Origin: Actinomadura sp. CNU-125
Lineage (GTDB): Bacteria; Actinomycetota; Actinomycetes; Streptosporangiales; Streptosporangiaceae
Assembly (NCBI RefSeq): GCF_001942465.1
Contig: NZ_MKJY01000222.1
Location: forward strand, 62,001 to 126,000
Direction: 5' to 3'
Length of the DNA: 64,000 nucleotides
The translations under genes and the position numbers were made by a program. Of the stretch, positions 1 to 10,271 are shown in pieces. The notes beneath the pieces are model-generated. The model made no database searches. It saw only the letters and a program-made list of their open reading frames with translations, and was not told the DNA's origin. Each line of letters starts with the position of its first letter. The stretch's first letter is position 1.

Positions 1-1523
1 CTCGCCGCGATGACCGCGAACAGGCTCATCAGCCCGACGCCGACCGTCAGGGCGATCGTCGTCGTCGCCGTCCGGCGCGGGGAGCGCCGCGCGTTCGCCA
101 CCGCCAGTCGGCCCGGGACCCCGGCGACCCGCGCCGGGACCGCCCCCGCGAATCGGCCGAGCGGCCGCACCAGCGCCGGCATCGCCGCGATCACCCCGCA
201 GAAGAACAGGGAGCCGCCCCCCGCGACCATGTACATCGCGGTCTCGCCCTTCTCCATCACGAGCGAGGCGTAGCCGCCGACGGCCAGGCCCAGCGCGCAG
301 AACAGGACGGCGAACAGCGTCCGGACGACGCCCAGGCGGAACCGGCCGCTGCCCGGCTCCAGTTCCGCGCGCAGCGCCGTCACCGGTGAGACGCGGGTGG
401 CGGCGCGGGCCGGCAGCAGCGCGGACACCACGGTCACCACGACGCCGACCGCGAGCCCGAAGACGATCGTCCGGACGGCCAGCGTCGGCGCGGCCACCGG
501 GATGGCGTCGTTGAACCGGTGCACCAGCGCCAGCAGTCCCCAGCCGAGGCCGAGCCCGGCGGCCAGCCCCAGCAGCGACCCGACGAACCCCACGACGACC
601 GACTCGGTCACCACGCTGCCGAACACCTGCCGGCGGGTCGCGCCGACGCAGCGCAGCAGCGCCATCTCCCGCATCCGCTGCGCGATCAGGATCGAGAACG
701 TGTTGTAGATGACGAGGGCGGAGACCAGCATCGCGACCATGCCGAACAGCAGCAGCCCCGTCCGGATGATCTCGGTGTCGGCGCCCGCCGCCTCGGCGAG
801 CCTCGCGCCCAGTTCCTCGCCGGTGAGCACCTCGTGCGAGCCGCCGACGGCCGTGGCGATCGCGGCCTCGTCGCCGCCGAGCACGTTCAGTTCCTGATAG
901 GTCTTCTCGCCCGTCATCCGCAGCGCCGTCGCGGTGTCGAACCCGACGGCGCCCCGGTAACTGGCCTCCTGGTCGATGCCGAAGTCGACCAGGCCGACGA
1001 CGGTGAACCGGTGCGGCCGGTTTCCCGCGTCCAGGACCGTCGCGGCCTCGCCGACCTCGAAGCCCTCCCGTTCGGCCAGGTCCGTGTGGATCACGACCTC
1101 GCCGCCGCCGCGCGGAGCGCGCCCCTCGTCGACCCCGTACCGCAGCAGCTCCTCGGACGGCACCGACAGCCCGACCGTCGGCATGTCGCCGATCGCCTTG
1201 CCGTCCTCGCCGACCAGGGCGGCGTCGCCCCGCACCAGCCCGGCGGCCTTCGTGACCCCGGGAACGGCCTGCACCTTCTCGAGGACGTCCTGCGGAATGC
1301 CGCTCTCGCCGTCGGCGCCTTCGCCCTCGGCGCCCTCCCCCGGTAGTACCGCGACGTCGATCTTCCCCGCGGACTTCGCGAACGTCTGGCCGAACGCCTT
1401 GTCGACCGTGTCGGTCAGAACGAACGTCCCGGCGATGAACCCGACCCCGAGAGTGATCGCGACGGCCGTCAGCACGAGCCGCAGCTTGTGGGCCCGCAGG
1501 CCCGCCAGCGTCGTCTTCAGCAT
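1..1523 (-). CDS. ABC transporter permease, FtsX/MacB type (3' part missing at window edge)
   Basis: Membrane permease of an ABC exporter, the partner of the ATPase encoded just upstream. The reading frame starts at ATG 1523 (MLKTTLAGLRAHKLR), sharing one base with the ATPase stop (TGATG), and runs open through position 1, so about 507 residues are visible and the C-terminus is off the window. The start shows the usual MacB-like layout: one membrane segment (about residues 13-35), a large extracytoplasmic domain, then several hydrophobic segments from about residue 250, with a conserved-looking 'MREMALLRCVGATR' stretch typical of FtsX permease cores. Substrate unknown; such pairs export lipids, peptides or drugs. 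No frameshift is apparent. Confidence 0.9.
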   Translation of the reverse strand, partial: MLKTTLAGLRAHKLRLVLTAVAITLGVGFIAGTFVLTDTVDKAFGQTFAKSAGKIDVAVLPGEGAEGEGADGESGIPQDVLEKVQAVPGVTKAAGLVRGDAALVGEDGKAIGDMPTVGLSVPSEELLRYGVDEGRAPRGGGEVVIHTDLAEREGFEVGEAATVLDAGNRPHRFTVVGLVDFGIDQEASYRGAVGFDTATALRMTGEKTYQELNVLGGDEAAIATAVGGSHEVLTGEELGARLAEAAGADTEIIRTGLLLFGMVAMLVSALVIYNTFSILIAQRMREMALLRCVGATRRQVFGSVVTESVVVGFVGSLLGLAAGLGLGWGLLALVHRFNDAIPVAAPTLAVRTIVFGLAVGVVVTVVSALLPARAATRVSPVTALRAELEPGSGRFRLGVVRTLFAVLFCALGLAVGGYASLVMEKGETAMYMVAGGGSLFFCGVIAAMPALVRPLGRFAGAVPARVAGVPGRLAVANARRSPRRTATTTIALTVGVGLMSLFAVIAA

Positions 1524-2296
1524 CAGGCCCCCAGGCTCTTCAGCCGGTCCAGCACCGTCTCCGGCGTCGGCTCCGCGATCTCGCTCACGATCTCGCCGTC
1601 GCGCAGGAACACCACCCGGTCGGCGTACGAGGCCGCCACCGGGTCGTGGGTGACCATGACGATCGTCTGCCCCATCTCCCGGACGGACGAGCGCAGGAAC
1701 TCCAGCACCTCGGCGCCCGCACGGGAGTCGAGGTTGCCGGTGGGCTCGTCGGCGAAGATGACCTCGGGACGGGCGACGAGTGCGCGCGCGCACGCCACGC
1801 GCTGCTGCTGGCCGCCGGACAGTTCGTTCGGGCGGTGCCCGAGCCGGTCTCGCAGGCCGACGACATCGACGACCTGGTCGAACCACTGGCGGTCCGGTTT
1901 GCGGCCCGCGAGGTCCATCGGGAGCAGGATGTTCTGCTCGGCGGTGAGCGTGGGCAGCAGGTTGAACGCCTGGAAGACGAACCCGACCCGCTCGCGCCGC
2001 AGCATCGTCAGCTGCCGGTCGTTGAGCCGGGTGATCTCCGCGTCCCCGAGGGTGATCCGCCCGCCGCTCACCGTGTCGAGCCCGGCGAGGCAGTGCATCA
2101 GCGTCGACTTCCCGGACCCCGAGGGACCCATGATCGCGGTGAACGCGCCGCGGGCGAACCCGACGCTGACGCCGCGCAGCGCGTGCACGGCCGCGTCACC
2201 GGAGCCGTACACCTTCGACACCTCCGCGGCGACGACGGCCGGCGGCACGGCTGCGGCGGGAGACCCTCCGGTGGGGCCGGTGAACGTGCTGGTCAC
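1523..2296 (-). CDS. ABC transporter ATP-binding protein (MacB/LolD type)
   Basis: ATPase subunit driving the FtsX-like permease downstream; cytoplasmic, membrane-associated. It has Walker A GPSGSGKST, a Q-loop region (VFQAFNLLP), the signature LSGGQQQR, Walker B with VIFADEPTGNLDS and a switch His (VTHD). I chose GTG 2296 because GAAGGAGT lies directly upstream; the frame is open ten codons further to 2326 but without a good ribosome site. Stop and permease start overlap by one base, so the two are co-translated. A perfect palindrome lies about 120 bp upstream and could be the operator of the nearby NarL-type regulator. Confidence 0.93.
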   Translation of the reverse strand: MTSTFTGPTGGSPAAAVPPAVVAAEVSKVYGSGDAAVHALRGVSVGFARGAFTAIMGPSGSGKSTLMHCLAGLDTVSGGRITLGDAEITRLNDRQLTMLRRERVGFVFQAFNLLPTLTAEQNILLPMDLAGRKPDRQWFDQVVDVVGLRDRLGHRPNELSGGQQQRVACARALVARPEVIFADEPTGNLDSRAGAEVLEFLRSSVREMGQTIVMVTHDPVAASYADRVVFLRDGEIVSEIAEPTPETVLDRLKSLGA

Positions 2297-2412
2297 GGTG
2301 ACTCCTTCATGGGCGGTTACGACCACTGACCACGCTAGGAATCCGCGGCCGCCGTGCCATCGCCCTCACGGCCACGCTCCGCATCGGCATTGAGGCTGTC
2401 TCGGGCCGCCGT

Positions 2413-2430
2413 GTACGACCTGAGTCGTAC
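2413..2430. promoter_or_regulatory. Palindrome in the ABC transporter promoter region
   Basis: GTACGAC-ctga-GTCGTAC is a perfect 7+4+7 inverted repeat centred about 125 bp upstream of the ABC ATPase start and in no gene. NarL-type response regulators bind such dyads as dimers, and one is encoded at 2984-3670. The assignment is inference from position only. Confidence 0.45.
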
Positions 2431-2500
2431 GTCTTGATCAGCCCTCCCGCCGACCCCCGGGAAACCCTCCGGAGAAACCCCTGGAAGATCCAGGGAAAGG

Positions 2501-2537
2501 CGAACGCCGGAGGCCCCCGCGGGACCCCCGGCGTTCG
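2501..2537 (-). terminator. Hairpin downstream of the chaplin-like gene
   Basis: Arms CGAACGCCGG and CCGGCGTTCG (2501-2510, 2528-2537) form a 10-bp stem just after the stop of the minus-strand chaplin-like gene. The loop region is GC-rich and there is no U-tract, as is common for actinomycete terminators. Confidence 0.5.
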
Positions 2538-2549
2538 GTGCCGTACGGA

Positions 2550-2816
2550 TCAGTCGAATTCGACCTCGGAGCCGCCCTCGCACTGGGCCGCCGCGATGCC
2601 GACGACCGCGACGGCGTTGCCGCAGACGTTGACCGATACCGAGATCGGCGCGATGACCTGGTTGCCGCCCAGGATGCTGAAGTTGCCGCTCGTCTCGTTG
2701 CCCGAGAACGGGCCGCCGTCGTGCCCGCCGCCCGCGTAGGCGGCGGGTGCGGCGGCGAGGGCCGAGGCGGTGACGGCGAAGCCGAGAACGCCGGTGGCGG
2801 CGAGCTTCTTGATCAC
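2550..2816 (-). CDS. Chaplin-like small secreted protein
   Basis: A secreted 88-residue protein. The first 28 residues are a signal peptide (MIKKLAATGVLGF..., cleavage after AYA). The mature part holds one chaplin-type domain: GNxVxxPxxVxVxVCGNxVxVxG followed by a second Cys, the spacing of the chaplin disulfide pair. Chaplins are amphipathic, amyloid-forming surface proteins that let aerial hyphae and spores break the water surface. This is the short, single-domain form without an LPxTG sorting signal. The GTG start has GGGAGG seven bases upstream. It stands alone between an ABC exporter and a two-component system, with its own hairpin downstream. Confidence 0.8.
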   Translation of the reverse strand: MIKKLAATGVLGFAVTASALAAAPAAYAGGGHDGGPFSGNETSGNFSILGGNQVIAPISVSVNVCGNAVAVVGIAAAQCEGGSEVEFD

Positions 2817-2983
2817 GAGAGTCCTCCCGTACGTGGGCTTTGTGGGCCCGAGCTGACGTTGCCCGACGCCGCCCCGGGAGGACGGCGTCGCATACGGTAG
2901 TTACTCAGCTACTTTCGGGTATGCCAATCGAAGCCGCCCCGATGAAGGCAAAAAGTCATCATGGGGTGATCTAGTCGTTACAG

Positions 2984-3670
2984 TCAGTTACCATTTTGAC
3001 CGCTTTTCACCAGACCTGTCTCATAGGCGAAGACCACCGCCTGAACTCGATCCCGCAACTGAAGCTTGGTCAGAATCCGCCCCATATGCGTTTTTACCGT
3101 CGCCTCCGACACATAGAGGCGGTCGGCGATCTCCGCGTTCGACATCCCCCGCGCGACCAGCCGCAGCACCTCCCCCTCCCGCTCGGTCAGGCTCTCCAGC
3201 GCCCCGCTCACGGCCCGCCCCGCGTCGGGCAGGTGCACCGCGAACCGGTCCAGCAGCCGCTTCGTCGTGCTCGGCGCCACCACCGCGTCTCCCGAGTGCA
3301 CCGCCTTGATCGCCTCGATCAGATGCGCCGGCCCCGCGTCCTTGAGCAGGAACCCGCCCGCCCCCGCCTTGATCGCCGCGAACGCGTACTCGTCCAGATC
3401 GAACGTGGTCAGGATGACGACCTTCGGCTTCTCCCCGGCCGCCACGATCCGGCGGGTCGCCTCGATCCCGTCCATCCGCGGCATCCGGACGTCCATCAGC
3501 ACCACGTCCGCTCGCGTGGCGCGCAGCAACTCCAGCACCTGGAGGCCGTCACCGGCCTCCCCCACCACCTCGATGTCCGGCTGGGCGTCCAGGACCATCG
3601 CGAACCCCGCCCGCACCAGTTCCTGATCGTCCACCAGAACGACCCTGATCGCCCCGCTCTCCGCATCCAT
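2984..3670 (-). CDS. Two-component response regulator, NarL/LuxR family
   Basis: DNA-binding regulator of 228 residues. The receiver domain (about 8-125) carries the acidic pair (VDDQ), the phosphorylated Asp in VVLMDVRMPRMDG and the Lys in LLKDAG. The C-terminal LuxR-type helix-turn-helix (about 160-222) has LTEREGEVLRLVARGMSNAEIA and the recognition region YVSEATVKTHMGRI. The cognate kinase is the next gene upstream on the same strand (gap about 106 bp). Position beside an ABC exporter suggests stress- or antibiotic-responsive control of that exporter, which is inference. Confidence 0.93.
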   Translation of the reverse strand: MDAESGAIRVVLVDDQELVRAGFAMVLDAQPDIEVVGEAGDGLQVLELLRATRADVVLMDVRMPRMDGIEATRRIVAAGEKPKVVILTTFDLDEYAFAAIKAGAGGFLLKDAGPAHLIEAIKAVHSGDAVVAPSTTKRLLDRFAVHLPDAGRAVSGALESLTEREGEVLRLVARGMSNAEIADRLYVSEATVKTHMGRILTKLQLRDRVQAVVFAYETGLVKSGQNGN

Positions 3671-3776
3671 CCCGAAAACTCCCCTCTATTCCGTTAGTAC
3701 CGCTCATCCAATGTTCTGCGTGTTCGCGATGCGGCGGGGCGTCCAGAACACGTCGGAATGGTCGCGATATGCGACG

Positions 3777-4940
<1,164 letters not shown>

Positions 4941-5009
4941 GCGGACAGGCTATGTACCGCCAGGTCAGCATCGGATCAGCCGGAAGTCTGACGGTGCTCC
5001 GCCGCGAGG

Positions 5010-6070
5010 ATGGTCCGGGAGAGGGCCGCTCACGGTAACGTCGCCCCCGTGGAGGCATTGGTCACCGAGTGGCTGCCCTGGCGCACCGCGATGGAGCGCG
5101 CGCTGTACGGGGAGCAGGGGTTCTACCGGCGCGGCGAGCGCCCCGCCGAGCACTTCCGGACCTCGGTGCACGCGTCACCTCGTTTCGCCGCCGCCATCGC
5201 CCGGCTCCTCACCGACGTGGACTCGGCACTCGATCACCCCTCCCGCCTCGACCTGGTGGACGTCGGCGCCGGGTCCGGCGCCCTCCTCACGAACGTCCTG
5301 ACCTGTATCTCCTCCGATCTGCGCGCCCGCCTCGCCCCCACCGCCGTGGAGATCGCGCCCCGCCCGCCCGGCCTCCCCGCCGACATGACCTGGCGTCCCG
5401 ACATCCCCCGCTCCTTCACCGGCCTCGCCATAGCCAACGAGTGGCTCGACAACATCCCCCTCGACGTGGTCGAACAGACCCCCGACGGTGTCCGGACGAT
5501 GCTCGTCGACCCCGCCAGCGGCGCCGAACGCCCCGGCCCGGAACCGTCCGCCGACGACCGCGCCTGGCTCGACCGCTGGTGGCCGCTCACCGAGGCCGGC
5601 GACCGCGCCGAGGTCGGCCGCCCCCGCTGCGCGGCCTGGGGCGCCGTCCTGCGCCGCCTGGACCGCGGCCTCGCGATCGCCGTCGACTACGCCCACTCCC
5701 GGGGCTCCCGCCCCCCGTACGGCACCCTGGCCGGCTACCGCGACGGCTCGACGGTCCCCGCCGTCCCCGACGCTCCTGCGACGTCACCGCGCACGTCGCC
5801 CTGGACGCCTGCGCCGTCGAGGGCGAACGCGCGGGCGCCACCGCGACCGTCCTCACCACCCAGCGCGCCGCCCTGCGCGCCCTCGGCCTCACCGGTGCCC
5901 GCCCCCCGCTGGACCTCGCCCACCGCGATCCCCGCGCCTACGTCGCCGCCCTCTGCCACGCGGGCGAGGACGCCGAACTCACCGATCCGCACGGCCTCGG
6001 CGGCTTCGGCTGGCTGACACAGACCAAGCACATCCCCCTCCCCGACCTCCTAACGACCCCGCCCCGCTAA
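5010..6070 (+). CDS. SAM-dependent methyltransferase, MidA/NDUFAF7 (DUF185) family, frameshifted
   Basis: Resembles the MidA/NDUFAF7 methyltransferases that methylate an arginine of a complex I subunit. Visible: SAM motif VDVGAGSGALL, the family-typical IANEWLDNIPLDVVE, and the C-terminal LGGFGWLTQTKH. The frame is lost near 5770: AGYRDGSTVPAVPD ends in one frame and CDVTAHVALDACAV continues in the next. Adding one G in gacGctcc restores a G-S-C-D-V run, so I read one gene of about 353 residues with a consensus deletion. The start is uncertain: ATG 5010, or GTG 5049 (VEALVTEWLPW). A lone NuoD, homologue of the mitochondrial target NDUFS2, is encoded about 9 kb away. Confidence 0.8.
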
Positions 6071-6475
6071 GCCCCACCCGGGACACCTCGAATCGCCATT
6101 CCAAGGCGACCGCCCCAGCGCGCCACCCCTCTCCAACCCGGCCCCCAGCAGATCACCACAACGACGCACGCGCTCTCCTGCGGACACCACGGCACCTTCC
6201 CGGGCCCCGTACGCCCCTACGCGCACGCGCACGCACTTCGCATGGCACCGTCTCCCACACACGCCCGCAGGCTTCCGCGCACTTCGCGCACGCTTCAGGG
6301 CCCGCATTCGGGCGCCGATGCGACGACGCCGTTACCGGCTCTCGGTTGACCGCAGCTGTGCGGTGTCCTTGACGGATGCGTACAGAGGTGTCCTGACCAG
6401 GGCATTTGACCTCAACTTCAGTTGAGCTGGTGGGCTGTTCGCCGTCTGCCTCGGGACGACAGAAAGCGAAAAGCC
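6071..6475. other. Intergenic region upstream of the MFS pump
   Basis: About 400 bp without a convincing gene. The only clear signal is the SoxR-box-like palindrome near its right end. The open frames crossing it are low-complexity, Arg/Pro/His-rich and lack ribosome sites. Confidence 0.5.
6405..6426 (+). promoter_or_regulatory. SoxR-box-like operator with a -35 element
   Basis: CTCAACT-tc-AGTTGAG (6411-6426) is a perfect palindrome, preceded by C to give CCTCAA...TTGAG, close to the known SoxR box CCTCAAGTTAACTTGAGG. TTGACC (6405-6410) directly abuts it as a plausible -35 box, as in MerR-family promoters where the operator fills the spacer. A TA-rich -10 is not obvious. It lies about 50 bp before the MFS start, with soxR as the second gene. 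Confidence 0.6.
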
Positions 6476-7982
6476 ATGGCGAACAGCACCGACAGCACGA
6501 CGACCGATCCCCCTCCTCCGCCGCCGGTTCCGGCGGATCGGCCGTCCCGGCTGACGCTTCCGGTAATCCTGGTCGGTGTCGTCCTTGTGGCGATGTCCAT
6601 CTCGGGCACGGCGGTGGCGCTGCCGAGCATCGGTCGTGATCTCGACGCCTCCGGATCCCCCTTGAACTGGGTCGTCGCCGGTTACAACCTGACCTTCGCG
6701 GCCATGACGCTCATCGCGGGCTCGACGGCCGACCGGATCGGCCGCCGCCGGGTCTTCGTCCTCTCCTCACTGGTCTTCACCGCCGGATTCCTCGGGACGG
6801 CGCTGAGCCCGACGATCGTCGTCACCGACATCGCCCGTGTCGTCTCCGGCGCGGGCGGCGCCGGGATCATGGCGGCCGGCGGCGCCATCCTCGCCGCCGG
6901 TTACGACGGCGCGGCCCGCAATCGCGCCTTCGCCCTGATGGGCACCATGGCCGGTGTCGGCATCGCCATCGGCCCGACCCTGTCGGGGCTGCTGATCAGC
7001 GCCACCGGGTGGCGGGAGGGCTTCGCGGTCTTCGCCGGAGTCGGCCTGCTGGTCGCCTCGGGCGGAACCCGTGCCCGTGAGTCCCGCGCGACCGGCGTCG
7101 GCCGAACCGATTGGGCGGGCAGCGTCCTGTTCGTCGCGGCACTGACGCTCCTGATGTTCGCGTTGCTTGAAGCACCCGCGCTCGGCTGGGCGCATCCGGT
7201 CGTCCTGTTCACCGGCATCGCGGGCCTGGCGGTGCTGGTCGTCTTCGGCGTCGTCCAGCGGCGCAGCGCCGCCCCGGTGCTCGCGCCGGCCCTCCTCGCC
7301 GACCGCGGTTTCATGGGGTGGAGCCTGGCGACTCTGACCACCTCCATCGGTTTCCTGGGTGTTCTGGTCTTCCTGCCCACCTACCTGCAGTCGGCGGCAG
7401 ATCTGTCCCCCGCGGCGGCGGGGATGGCGATGCTGCTGCTGACCGCTCCCGTGCTGTTCATGCCGATGGCCGCCGTCGCCCTCGTGAACAAGGGCGTCCC
7501 GGCCCGCCCGCTGATCCTCGTCGCGCTGCTGCTGGTCGTGGCCGGGAACCTGTGGCTGATGACCCTCGGCGCCGACGACGCCGTGAGAACCGTCGCGGCG
7601 CCCTCGTGCTGATCGGGCCATCGGCATGGGAGCGTCCTTCGGCATCACCGACGGCCAGGCCATGGCGCTGGTCCGGGCCGATGCCGTCGGCATGGCCGCC
7701 GGTTTCCTCAACACGCTGCGGGGAGCGGCGGAGGCTCTCGTGATCGCCGCGTACAGCGCGTCCCTCGTCGGTCTCCTCTCGGCCAGGCTCGACGGCACGT
7801 CCCGCGCCGCCGAGGTCGCCGCCGGACGTCTCACCGCCGGTGCGGAAGCCGCCGAGTTGAACGCCTTCACCTGGTCGTGGCAGATGACCCAGCTGGGCGT
7901 CGGCCTGCTCTGTCTCCTCCTGTCGATCGTCGTGGCCGTGCTGATCTACGGCCGCACCGCGGCGCTGCGCCGCACCACCTGA
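6476..7982 (+). CDS. MFS drug efflux transporter (DHA2/EmrB-QacA type), frameshifted
   Basis: Proton-driven multidrug exporter of about 502 residues. Start ATG 6476 (MANSTDSTTTDPPPP) with a purine-rich leader. The first segment reads VILVGVVLVAMSISGTAVALPSIGRDL, followed by motif A (GSTADRIGRRRVF) and motif C-like glycine runs. Near 7595 the frame moves so that GALVLIG continues in a second frame, and about 15 bases later IGMGASFGITDGQAM continues in a third, running to the stop at 7982. Two single-base deletions explain this. It sits under a SoxR-box-like palindrome and 32 bp ahead of soxR, so redox-active drug export is likely. Confidence 0.82.
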
Positions 7983-8014
7983 CCATCGGCGTCCGAATCG
8001 GCAAGGAATGATCC

Positions 8015-8506
8015 GTGCGTGCCAGTCCAGACGACCAGCTCACGATCGGCGAGGTCATTCGCCGAACCGGGGTGCCCGCCTCCGCTCTGCACTTCTACGA
8101 AAGCAAAGGACTGATCTTCAGTGAGCGCAGCAGCGGCAACCAGCGCATCTTCTCCCGGCACATGCTCCGTCGCATCTCTCTGATCATCGTGGCCAAGCGC
8201 CTCCATATTCCGCTGTCGGACGTCGCCGAGGTCTTCGCCGGGCTGCCCACCGATCGTGCTCCCACCCACAAGGACTGGCAGCGGGTCTCCCGGCGGTGGA
8301 AGAGACAGCTGGAGGAACGCCGCCGCGTCATCGAAGGTCTCGAACACGAACTCACCGGGTGCATCGGCTGCGGCTGCCTGTCGATGAAGGCGTGTCTCCT
8401 CCTCAATCCCGACGACGCCCTCGGCGGCCGAGGCCCCGGCCCGGTGCGGCTCCAGCAGAACCAAGCCCCCATGCACCGGCGGCCTCGCGGCCCGTCCGCC
8501 TCGTGA
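8015..8506 (+). CDS. soxR: SoxR, redox-sensing MerR-family regulator
   Basis: 163-residue [2Fe-2S] transcription factor that activates promoters when its cluster is oxidised by redox-cycling compounds. N-terminal MerR helix-turn-helix (LTIGEVIRRTGVPASALHFYESKGLI), a dimerisation helix, then the diagnostic cluster motif CIGCGCLSMKAC, which is C-x2-C-x-C-x5-C with all four Cys present. GTG start with AAGGAA six bases upstream. It follows the MFS pump closely and is likely in the same transcript. In actinomycetes SoxR responds to the cell's own redox-active metabolites rather than driving SoxS. Confidence 0.93.
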   Translation: MRASPDDQLTIGEVIRRTGVPASALHFYESKGLIFSERSSGNQRIFSRHMLRRISLIIVAKRLHIPLSDVAEVFAGLPTDRAPTHKDWQRVSRRWKRQLEERRRVIEGLEHELTGCIGCGCLSMKACLLLNPDDALGGRGPGPVRLQQNQAPMHRRPRGPSAS

Positions 8507-8559
8507 ACCGAAACACGATGCATGGATCCCATGAAGGTACGGACGGAACAGACATGCCC

Positions 8560-8772
8560 GGGCGCCGGTGGTTTCGCGCACGGGCGCCGGTTGTCCCGCG
8601 TACGGGCGCCGGTTGTCCCGCACGAGCGCTGGTGGTTCCGCACGGACGCCCATGGTTCCGCACGAGCGCCGGTGGCACCACGCGGCGCCACGTGGCCCGA
8701 CGTGGCCCGACGTGGCCCGACGTGGCCCGCGGGTTCGCGGGTTCGCGGGTTCGCGGGTTCGCGGGTTCGCGG
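8560..8772. repeat. Composite GC-rich tandem repeats
   Basis: Three neighbouring repeat types fill the gap between soxR and the P450 gene: degenerate units of about 20 bp built on 'acgggcgccggttgtcccgc' (8578-8680), then a 10-bp unit gtggcccgac repeated almost four times (8692-8730), then an 8-bp unit gggttcgc repeated about five times (8730-8772). No reading frame through them looks genuine. They may be a slippage hot spot or a structured transcript end; function unknown. Confidence 0.75.
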
Positions 8773-8826
8773 CGGCGTCCGATTCAGGCCGCGTTCGCCG
8801 GTTCGCGGAGGGGGCCTCGTGGCGGC

Positions 8827-10035
8827 TCAGCATTCGACGTGGAGGGCCTCCAAGCCGCGCAGGACGAAGCCGGGCTTCCACTTGGGCTCGGCGGTCAGTC
8901 GCATTCCCGGTGCGGTTCTCAGCAGGGCGCCGAAGGACTCCGCCATTTCGATGCGGCCGAGCGGTGCGCCCAGGCAGTAGTGGATGCCGAGCCCGAACGT
9001 GATGTGCGGGTTCGGGTCTCTGCTCAGGTCGAGACGGTTCGGGTCGGTGAACACCGCGGGATCACGGTTGGCGGACGCGAACAGCAGTGCGACCTCGGCG
9101 CCGCGCGGGATGTCGGTTCCGGCAACGGTGATGTCCTCCAGCACCCAGCGTTCGAACATCGGCGCCGGGGTGTCGTAGCGCAGCAGCTCCTCGACGGCCG
9201 TCGGGACGAGCGAGGGATCCGCGCGGAGCCGTTCGAGCTCGTCCGGGTTGCGGAACAACGACCACCATCCGTTGCCGGTGGCGTTCACCGTGGCCTCGTG
9301 CCCGGCGTTGAGCAGCAGGACGCACGTGCCGATCAGTTCGTCCTCGGTGAGCCGGTCGCCATCGTCGACCACCTGTGCGAGCGCGCTGATCAGGTCGTCG
9401 CGCGGCTCGTCGCGGCGGGAGCGAGCCAGGCCGCGCAGGTAGTCGGAGAACTCGACGGCGGCACGGACGGCCGTCCGCTGGGTCTCCTCCGACGGGTTCA
9501 GTTCGTACATCCCGCAGATGTCGGCCGACCAGGGCCGCAGCAGGGGCCGGTCTTCGGTAGGGACGCCGAGCATTTCGGCGATGACGTTCACCGGGAGCGG
9601 TTCGGCGACCTCCGCGAGCAGGTCGCCGCCGCCTCTGGCCGCGAGCCCCTCGGCCAGTTCCCCGGCCAGCCGTCCGATGGTCGGGCGCAGCCCCTCGACC
9701 ATCCGTGCGGTGAACGCCTTGGACACCAGCCGCCGCAGCCGGGTGTGCGTGGGCGGTTCGACGTCCAGCATTCCGGCCCGGACGAGATTCCAGAACGGTT
9801 CGAGGAACTCGGCCTCCGGTTCTCTGCCGAACTCCGCGTGGCTCGCCACGTGCAGATACGAGCGTCCGAGCCGACGGTCGCGCAGGAGCGCATCGACGTC
9901 CTCGTATCTGCTGATCACCCACTGTTCCGTCGGCTCGTGGAAGAACACCGGCCGTTCTTCCCGGAGCCGTTCGAACACCGGGTAGGGGTCCGCCACGAAA
10001 TCGGGCGACCAGGGATCGTAGGACTTCACGCTCAT
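8827..10035 (-). CDS. Cytochrome P450 (CYP107-like bacterial class)
   Basis: Soluble haem monooxygenase of about 403 residues. It has the I-helix oxygen-activation motif GHEATVNATGN (Thr present), the K-helix ExxR in EELLRYD, a PERF-like region (DPNRLDLSRDPNPH) and the haem-ligand motif FGLGIHYCLGAPLGR. Substrate unknown; such enzymes hydroxylate secondary metabolites or xenobiotics. No ferredoxin gene is adjacent, so the redox partner must come from elsewhere. I prefer MSVKSYDPWSP (10035) because P450s of this class begin near DPWSPDF; the frame is open to 10092. Confidence 0.92.
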   Translation of the reverse strand: MSVKSYDPWSPDFVADPYPVFERLREERPVFFHEPTEQWVISRYEDVDALLRDRRLGRSYLHVASHAEFGREPEAEFLEPFWNLVRAGMLDVEPPTHTRLRRLVSKAFTARMVEGLRPTIGRLAGELAEGLAARGGGDLLAEVAEPLPVNVIAEMLGVPTEDRPLLRPWSADICGMYELNPSEETQRTAVRAAVEFSDYLRGLARSRRDEPRDDLISALAQVVDDGDRLTEDELIGTCVLLLNAGHEATVNATGNGWWSLFRNPDELERLRADPSLVPTAVEELLRYDTPAPMFERWVLEDITVAGTDIPRGAEVALLFASANRDPAVFTDPNRLDLSRDPNPHITFGLGIHYCLGAPLGRIEMAESFGALLRTAPGMRLTAEPKWKPGFVLRGLEALHVEC

Positions 10036-10271
10036 CCTCGAACGATATGCCCGTTCCGTTCCTGCGGGCGCCGCGTGTTCGGGCTGCCTCATCAGACACC
10101 TCCGTGCTCGATGGCGTGCTCTTCGACGGGACCGGCCCGCCCATCCCCCCAGTGGGCGGACCGGCCGATTTCATGCTCGGTGAAGCCGGCGCCCGGAGTA
10201 ACTAGAAACTCGTTCTGTGGATAACTCGATCGACGGCGACTCGCCCGGCCGAGCCGCCGAGACCTTCCGCG

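Noticed and set aside
8296..10224. A 642-codon plus-strand open frame.
   Set aside because: It runs through soxR, the repeat patch and antisense to the P450; composition is not protein-like.
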